The notes below the pieces were generated by a model, which did no database searches, had not been told where the DNA came from, and worked only from the letters and a program-made list of their open reading frames with translations. This document shows positions 23,075 through 27,190 of a stretch of DNA of 27,190 bases, in pieces. The stretch's first letter is position 1. Each line of letters opens with the position of its first letter. The position numbers and the translations under genes were made by a program. The stretch comes from a virus: the IMG/VR virus record IMGVR_UViG_3300048771_000030, positions 1 to 27,190 of that record. The stretch is one strand, 5' to 3'.

Positions 23075-23314
23075 TCACTTCTTTTTAACAGGTGAACGAA
23101 CCATTTTGTTTTTCTTTGGTGCGTCAACTGCCTTCATTGCCTTTACTTCCTCGACTTCCTCTTCTTTCATTGGATTAACTGCCTTGAGGTATTCTTTGGT
23201 TGCGTCGACCGCTGTGCCGCCTTTAATCAAGTTGCCCGCCATAACTTCGTCGTACCATTGATACGAGCCGCTTGTGTGACCGTTATATTCCTTTAGAAAT
23301 CTGACTAATTGCAT
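23075..23314 (-). CDS. Small head-module protein with Lys-rich tail
   Basis: The product has 79 residues. The N-terminus MQLVRFLKEYNGHTSGSYQW followed by DEVMAGNLIKGGTAV resembles a short domain common in phage head modules (V-x-FL-x-x-Y, A-x-x-LI-x-x-G-x-A). The C-terminal half is charged (NPMKEEEVEEVKAMK) and ends in a lysine-rich tail (APKKNKMVRSPVKKK) that could contact nucleic acid or an acidic partner. An AAGGAGG site lies 5 bases before the ATG, but it is buried in a perfect hairpin (23321-23338), so translation may be regulated. Function is unknown. Confidence 0.68.
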   Translation of the reverse strand: MQLVRFLKEYNGHTSGSYQWYDEVMAGNLIKGGTAVDATKEYLKAVNPMKEEEVEEVKAMKAVDAPKKNKMVRSPVKKK

Positions 23315-23320
23315 TTTGAC

Positions 23321-23338
23321 CTCCTTTTAAAAAAGGAG
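23321..23338 (-). promoter_or_regulatory. Hairpin sequestering the ribosome binding site of the 79-residue gene
   Basis: The minus-strand RNA reads CUCCUUUU UU AAAAGGAG, a perfect 8-base-pair stem with a two-base loop (in practice probably 7 pairs and a larger loop). Its right arm holds the AAGGAG of the Shine-Dalgarno AAGGAGG that stands 5 bases before the ATG at 23314. Translation of that gene should therefore be lowered unless the stem is opened, for example by a ribosome finishing the upstream gene. Confidence 0.6.
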
Positions 23339-23339
23339 C

Positions 23340-23355
23340 GGGGACTATTGTCCCC
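23340..23355 (-). terminator. GC-rich hairpin before a U run (possible weak terminator or pause site)
   Basis: Just after the stop codon of the 175-residue head gene, the minus-strand RNA forms GGGGAC-AAUA-GUCCCC, six perfect pairs with a four-base loop. The bases GCUCC separate it from a run of six U. A classical terminator has the U run directly after the stem, so termination is likely only partial. This would lower transcription of the adhesin island relative to capsid genes. It could alternatively protect the capsid mRNA 3' end. Confidence 0.45.
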
Positions 23356-23883
23356 TTATGCTGACGTTGCCTCGGTTGTCGACGTAGGTGGTTCCTCTCG
23401 AGCGTTGAAGAACTCGAGCAAAGGTGTTCCGACCACTGCATCAACTGACGCGGCGACGAACGTTGCCGAGATCTTTATCTTGAGGTTCGCGTTGACCTTG
23501 ACATTGTCAAGATCCCACATTGCTTCAACAACACCCGGCCCTGTCGTGGCGACGTATCCATGTGCCGCATCCGTGCCGACAGGCGTGATCGTTGGAGCGT
23601 TCGCCGTGCCTGCAACATACGAAGGCAACGAGACACTCTGATATGCGTTCGATGTCCCGCTGTCGGACTGCAACTCGAGTTGAACTGCAACCGCGCCGCC
23701 GCCTCCCGTTTTAATGAACGGGAATATCGCCCTGACTGCGTTAAACGCCTTGTTGGTTCCGATTGCGTATGCCGTCGGTGTTGAGGTGATCGTTGAACCG
23801 GCGCCGGACGCGGTGAGTGTCACCGGGCCGCTCTCGGGCTGCTTGATCCTCGCCTGTCCAATCATTCCACTTTTCCATGCCAT
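23356..23883 (-). CDS. Head-associated protein downstream of capsid gene (possible decoration protein)
   Basis: The product has 175 residues from ATG 23883, with GGAGG 7 bases upstream. It begins MAWKSGMIGQARIKQPESGP and is strand-rich, with VRAIFPFIKTGGGGAVAVQL, QSDSGTSNAYQSVSLPSYVA, MWDLDNVKVNANLKIKISAT and TPLLEFFNAREEPP as its main segments. There is no cysteine and no enzyme motif. I do not recognise the family. Its place 31 bases after the major capsid gene, its strong ribosome site and its beta-rich composition fit a capsid decoration or cement protein made in large amounts; this is inference. A short Thr/Ser/Glu tail closes it. Confidence 0.75.
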   Translation of the reverse strand: MAWKSGMIGQARIKQPESGPVTLTASGAGSTITSTPTAYAIGTNKAFNAVRAIFPFIKTGGGGAVAVQLELQSDSGTSNAYQSVSLPSYVAGTANAPTITPVGTDAAHGYVATTGPGVVEAMWDLDNVKVNANLKIKISATFVAASVDAVVGTPLLEFFNAREEPPTSTTEATSA

Positions 23884-23914
23884 GTTACTTCCTCCGTTTG
23901 ATAACGCCATTCGA

Positions 23915-25168
23915 TTAGACGTTGCCCCATGTCACGCCGGTTAATGCAGCGGCGGATGCGGGATGTCGCATTCCGAAGTCGTGCATTTGAATCGCACGAA
24001 TAACTGCCTCGTCTCTGCTGAATGGCGAGAGTAAGGTTCCGCTCATATCGTAAGCGGCCTCGGTCGAAGCGTCGATTCTCATCGTCATGGCATCGCCGAT
24101 AATCATCTCGGGGAACTCGGCAAGATAGATGTAGTTCGTTGTCGGTGCGTCCATGCTCAGTTGAGTCGTGGTTGCGATTGGGTGTCCCCAAAATGTGTTG
24201 TTCGCCTGTACTGTTGGGAACGCGAGCATGCCTGTTGCTTCCCTCACTTGTGCGAGCCAGTTCTTGTTTGACGGCCGCATTATCCAACCTCGCTTTGTGT
24301 TGGGTACGTTGGCGTTGTCGAGAACTGTCTCCATTCTCGCGGCGTCGGTTGTTGCCGTTACTGCCGATGGAGTTGCGGTCATTGCGATTGCATTTGCCGC
24401 AGTCATCTGATTCCGCATTCCGACAGGTGTGGCGAGTGCGCCGTTACCTTCGATGAATGCAAGATCTTCTCTCAATGCCATTTGTTTTACGATGTCGTTG
24501 CGAACCATTTGGTCAACGTTCGGTTGTGAGAAGTCAAGGAGATCAGTTGAGATCGCCGTGATTGCTCCGAGTTTGTGACCTTGTAGGTTAATCTGTCCGA
24601 CTTGTAGCTGCGAGTAGGTGATGTTCCCGCCTTCGCTGAGATACGCTGCCGTTGCGCCGCCGGTTTGCCGTGTGATGCTCAGTTGTCCGTTGACAAGAGG
24701 CATGATCGTGCATCCCATTGATCGCATGACCGTCGCGGCAAGCAAGAGTTCAATCACTTCGTCCGAGAGTATCTCGGGAACCATCATGCCGCCTGCGGTT
24801 GGAATGGCAACCTCGAGCGCCTTGGTGATCTTGGATTTGTCACCAAACTTCCGCTGCGCCCAAAAGTGAGCATCCCTGACGTTACCCTTGGCGTTCGCGT
24901 ATGCGATTATAAGTCCGCCAAGTGGATCGACCTTTTCAAACTTGTTTGCTTCCGCATACTGTTCCTCGCCTGCGAGTGCCGTGCGGATCGCAAGGTTCTG
25001 TCGGTCAATTGCCTCATGGGTTTGACCCTTGAGTTCGTCTTTTGTTTGTCCAGTTCGCTTCAAGAACATATCTTGAAGCTGTTGCCGTGTGTACTTCGTC
25101 TCTCGTTTGATCCCATCTTTGCCCATGAGATCGTTCAACTGAGAACGAGTCATTCGTATTTCGCCCAT
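23915..25168 (-). CDS. Major capsid protein (HK97 fold)
   Basis: The product has 417 residues from ATG 25168, with GGAGG 6 bases upstream; a longer frame extends into the previous gene and is rejected. Residues 1-110 are charged and helical (RETKYTRQQLQDMFLKRTGQ, DELKGQTHEAIDRQNLAIRT), like the delta/scaffold region of HK97-type capsids that the protease removes. The mature fold begins near AIPTAGGMMVPEILSDEVIE and continues with VMRSMGCTIMPLVNGQLSIT, GGATAAYLSEGGNITYSQLQ, ALREDLAFIEGNG, and AYDMSGTLLSPFSRDEAVIR with the final IQMHDFGMRHPASAAALTGV. These are classic HK97-family landmarks. It forms the icosahedral shell. Confidence 0.95.
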   Translation of the reverse strand: MGEIRMTRSQLNDLMGKDGIKRETKYTRQQLQDMFLKRTGQTKDELKGQTHEAIDRQNLAIRTALAGEEQYAEANKFEKVDPLGGLIIAYANAKGNVRDAHFWAQRKFGDKSKITKALEVAIPTAGGMMVPEILSDEVIELLLAATVMRSMGCTIMPLVNGQLSITRQTGGATAAYLSEGGNITYSQLQVGQINLQGHKLGAITAISTDLLDFSQPNVDQMVRNDIVKQMALREDLAFIEGNGALATPVGMRNQMTAANAIAMTATPSAVTATTDAARMETVLDNANVPNTKRGWIMRPSNKNWLAQVREATGMLAFPTVQANNTFWGHPIATTTQLSMDAPTTNYIYLAEFPEMIIGDAMTMRIDASTEAAYDMSGTLLSPFSRDEAVIRAIQMHDFGMRHPASAAALTGVTWGNV

Positions 25169-25169
25169 G

Positions 25170-25973
25170 TTATGCCTCCGCGCCGTTGCCTTCAAGGACT
25201 GCTCGTAGTTCGTCCTCGTCAACAACAACAATCTCGTCGTCAGATTCGTCTTTTACTTCGCCGCCCTCGCCTTGTAGAACGGCCCGCAACTCATCCTCAT
25301 CGACGACTATAATGTCATCATCAGATTCCCCTTTATCAGTCTCGACGACAATCGGTTCCGTGTTCTCTGTCACTACTGCGGGGACAGTAGCAATCTCGCC
25401 CTTTGTTTCATCGGGCGACGCCGCGTTCGTGCCTGATGCCGGTGTCGCATCTCCCGCGTCGGGATTCGGCGCAGGATTGTCGCCTTGATTTGGTTTCGAT
25501 CCCGGCCCGCCCGGTCCGGGTGTACCTGTCACTTGGTTCAATACCCCGTTCGTCAATTTGACGCCGGAGTTGTGTGCCGCTACTGCGTCCCTAAGATCGC
25601 CTTCGTTCGCCGCACTCAGGACGCGCCCTGCTTTAAGTTCGGCGATCGTCGCCTCGAGTCCGGCGATCTTATCCTCATATACTTTCGTTTCTTGTTCGCT
25701 CATACTTGCCTCCGTTCCGCCGAATCCTTTTTTCCATTCTAGAGGAGAAGGATCGGCGCATTTAGTCGGCGGGTCGTCCTTCTTGTGCCACGCACACATC
25801 GCCGTTTCAACTCGAGAGTGAAGCCAATTCATATCGGCCTGTGTAAAACCTGTCATCAAATTGCCTTGCGCTGCAAATTGATGCAAGCGCCGGTGATATG
25901 CTGACAGATCCGACAAACTCTCCTTGTTGATTGCGGTTTGTAAATCACTCTTGTCAGTGTCCGTGATTGTCAT
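25170..25973 (-). CDS. Acidic scaffold-like protein with duplicated C-terminal repeat
   Basis: The product has 267 residues. Residues 1-95 form a helical domain with HRRLHQFAAQ, TQADMNWLHSRVETAMCAWH and two cysteines (60, 72). Residues 97-117 are a short coiled coil (VYEDKIAGLEATIAELKAGR). Residues 150-200 are Pro/Gly/Asn-rich and disordered. Residues 214-267 are two tandem 27-residue acidic copies (ESDDDIIVVDEDELRAVLQG and ESDDEIVVVDEDELRAVLEG). It lies between prohead protease and capsid genes, where scaffolds are encoded, and its composition fits an assembly factor removed during maturation. The capsid protein already has a delta-like region, so a role as accessory scaffold or cargo is equally possible. 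The ATGA overlap links it to the protease gene. Confidence 0.72.
   Translation of the reverse strand: MTITDTDKSDLQTAINKESLSDLSAYHRRLHQFAAQGNLMTGFTQADMNWLHSRVETAMCAWHKKDDPPTKCADPSPLEWKKGFGGTEASMSEQETKVYEDKIAGLEATIAELKAGRVLSAANEGDLRDAVAAHNSGVKLTNGVLNQVTGTPGPGGPGSKPNQGDNPAPNPDAGDATPASGTNAASPDETKGEIATVPAVVTENTEPIVVETDKGESDDDIIVVDEDELRAVLQGEGGEVKDESDDEIVVVDEDELRAVLEGNGAEA
25173..25334 (-). repeat. Two tandem 81-bp in-frame repeats encoding acidic helices
   Basis: The last 54 codons of the scaffold-like gene are two 27-codon copies. Both encode ESDD(D/E)I(I/V)VVDEDELRAVL followed by a Gly-rich turn. Protein identity is high, but many codons differ (for example TCATCGACGACT against TCGTCAACAACA on the plus strand). 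This suggests an older duplication kept by selection on the peptide. Confidence 0.85.
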
Positions 25974-26713
25974 GTCTTTGCCTCCTCACGTTCCCGAATC
26001 CGCTCCGTGATCTCGGTGATGTGAGCGCACTTCGATTCCTTGAGGGGGCAATCATCGCCCGTACAGAACTTGATTGCTTCCGGTGTCCACGCCTTGAGCA
26101 TAGACTTGGCTTCGTCATAACCGAACGACTTTGACCTGTCAATCAATGCTTGCGGGTTCGCAGGTACCGGAACTGCGGAGAACTCTAATAGATCCCACTT
26201 TGTAAACCTTGTTCCGTCGTTAAATGCGATAATGGCGCTCTTGCCTTCGTCCTTTTCCTCGATGTCCTCCCATTCCATAGGATCAAAGCCTATTGAGACG
26301 GCATTGAGGAATCCTGTCAGATACATTCGACGAATCATTGACCCGCGAATGCCTGCATAAGATTCGTGGTAATTGGTATCAGGTTGGAATACGACCTTTG
26401 CCTGTATCGCGTTCTGTTCAACTGTTGCGCCGTCCTTGATTGCCTTGATCTTGGTCGCTACCAGCGATACAGATTTGCCGACAGGCATCTCGTCGTAGTT
26501 GTGCGCCCATTGCATCACCGGGTTTGTGGTGAAGTTCTCGACCATAACTCCGGCAGGATCAACGATGTCACGATCCCTGTCGCGGACGTCCGTTGTTATA
26601 GTGAACGTGATCGGCCCGTTGTCGTCGTTGATGTCGCCGAGTGGTTTAACGTCGTCGATCTTGTAGATCTTGTAGATCTTTTTGCCGTGTTTAACATCCT
26701 TTGCGAGTGTCAT
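25970..26713 (-). CDS. Prohead protease (HK97 gp4-like, S78-type)
   Basis: The product has 247 residues. Family landmarks are TTDVRDRDRDIVDPAGV (41-57), NPVMQWAHNYDEMPVGKSVS with the likely catalytic His71, FLNAVSIGFDPMEWE with nucleophile Ser140, and WDLLEFSAVPVPANPQALID (173-192), which carries the third conserved acid, Glu177. It cuts the scaffold part of the capsid protein during maturation. The C-terminus is unusual: FCTGDDCPLKESKCAHITEI has three cysteines and a histidine (217, 222, 229, 231) in a possible zinc site. The following gene overlaps its stop as ATGA. Coding includes the odd start KIYKIYKID, made by a 9-base direct repeat. Confidence 0.9.
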   Translation of the reverse strand: MTLAKDVKHGKKIYKIYKIDDVKPLGDINDDNGPITFTITTDVRDRDRDIVDPAGVMVENFTTNPVMQWAHNYDEMPVGKSVSLVATKIKAIKDGATVEQNAIQAKVVFQPDTNYHESYAGIRGSMIRRMYLTGFLNAVSIGFDPMEWEDIEEKDEGKSAIIAFNDGTRFTKWDLLEFSAVPVPANPQALIDRSKSFGYDEAKSMLKAWTPEAIKFCTGDDCPLKESKCAHITEITERIREREEAKT

Positions 26714-26721
26714 TCAATCAC

Positions 26722-27117
26722 CTACTCAACACAACTCGATCGTGCCGCAAGCATCAGTGCGGCGAGTTGCCGTATGTTCGGGTTATAATGCCAGCACTCG
26801 GGATCGCAACCATGAGCAAACCTGTGGTGTTCAAAATGATGCAGCATTATGAAGTTCGCCAAGATGAAGTCATAGTCGTTCTGTTGTGCCGTTGTGAGTT
26901 TGTGGTACGGTAGAACATCGTGTGCCTCGAGTTGACACTGATCTCCGGTTGCGCCGTCCAACTTGGCATCAGGAACATTAAGCGAACCTTCCTTTGACCC
27001 GCACATCTCGCAAGTATCGTGTGCATTATGGAAGTCGGCTGCCGCCTGTGTCCACGCCACGGTTCTCGGTTGGCTACCTATCCCTTTGAACTGCTTGCGA
27101 CGTGATAAGAAACTCAT
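26722..27117 (-). CDS. HNH nuclease-like protein with His-substituted zinc knuckle
   Basis: The product has 131 residues. The first knuckle CEMCG (36-40) and the HNH core LEAHDVLPYHKL (63-74) with His66 are followed by NFIMLHHFEHHRFAHG (88-103). This aligns with the usual N-x-x-x-L-C-x-x-C-H-x-x-x-H, with both cysteines replaced by His94 and His97. Two further cysteines (104, 108) follow and might supply ligands. HNH proteins of this type in head modules often help DNA packaging in other phages. The gene starts in an ATGA overlap with a membrane-protein gene and ends eight bases before the protease gene. Confidence 0.75.
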   Translation of the reverse strand: MSFLSRRKQFKGIGSQPRTVAWTQAAADFHNAHDTCEMCGSKEGSLNVPDAKLDGATGDQCQLEAHDVLPYHKLTTAQQNDYDFILANFIMLHHFEHHRFAHGCDPECWHYNPNIRQLAALMLAARSSCVE

Positions 27118-27190
27118 CCCGGGAACCTCGCATAAAGAACAGCGGCGATATACACGCCGATTATGATTGCTACTATCTCGGTCAAGAATA
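27114..27190 (-). CDS. Partial small membrane protein, C-terminal end only
   Basis: The frame entering from the right edge reads FLTEIVAIIIGVYIAAVLYA and then RFPG before a TGA at 27116-27114, so the end of the product is a single hydrophobic segment with a four-residue tail. The stop overlaps the ATG of the HNH-like gene. Only 24 residues are seen, so identity is unknown. The membrane segment is unusual for a gene in the packaging-to-protease interval. Confidence 0.5.
   Translation of the reverse strand, partial: FLTEIVAIIIGVYIAAVLYARFPG

Noticed and set aside
26651-26680. Short direct repeat of TTGTAGATC
   Set aside because: It simply encodes the KIYKIYKID start region of the protease; too short to call a separate element.

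Overview
The window is a 27 kb, almost gap-free block of genes, all on the minus strand. It is the virion structural module of a long-tailed (siphovirus-type) member of the Caudoviricetes, either a free phage or a provirus. Genes are described in transcription order, from high to low coordinates. The host cannot be fixed from the sequence. Base composition looks like the low-to-mid 50s % GC by eye. Starts are preceded by GGAG/GAGG-type ribosome binding sites with ATG and some GTG starts, and neighbours overlap as ATGA or TAATG. This fits many bacteria and also archaea such as methanogens. No integrase, tRNA, lysin or host gene is present to decide.

Head region (27190-23356): the tail end of a small membrane protein, an HNH-type protein with an altered zinc site, an HK97-type prohead protease, an acidic scaffold-like protein with a duplicated C-terminal repeat, the HK97-fold major capsid protein, and a 175-residue putative decoration or accessory head protein. 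A pair of RNA hairpins (23355-23321) follows, one of which buries the ribosome binding site of the next gene.

Adhesin-like island (23314-16784): between the capsid gene and the neck genes lie eleven genes. Most encode beta-sandwich, Ig-like, PKD-like, LamG/concanavalin-like or BppU-like domains, several of them recent duplicates of one another. This is an unusual position for such genes and is the most distinctive feature of the window.

Neck and tail (16787-5777): head-tail connector, head-closure protein, HK97 gp10-like protein, DUF3168-type tail terminator, a gene of unassigned tail function, TP901-1-like major tail protein, and two related small beta-sandwich proteins. These are followed by a tail assembly chaperone pair joined by a -1 programmed ribosomal frameshift at A AAA AAC, a 1257-residue tape measure protein with nine 22-residue repeats, distal tail protein, and a ReqiPepy6 gp37-like tail-tip protein.

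Tail tip and host recognition (5771-1): an unrecognised Cys-containing protein that may be an enzyme, a LamG + Ig + PLL/DUF346 beta-propeller fibre, and a right-handed beta-helix tailspike. These are followed by a 30-residue very basic peptide, an HNH homing-type endonuclease with a helix-turn-helix tail, a coiled-coil protein with a C-terminal membrane anchor, and the start of a further gene. Together the genes build the capsid, close it, build a tail of fixed length and equip the particle with many probable glycan-binding surfaces on both head and tail.
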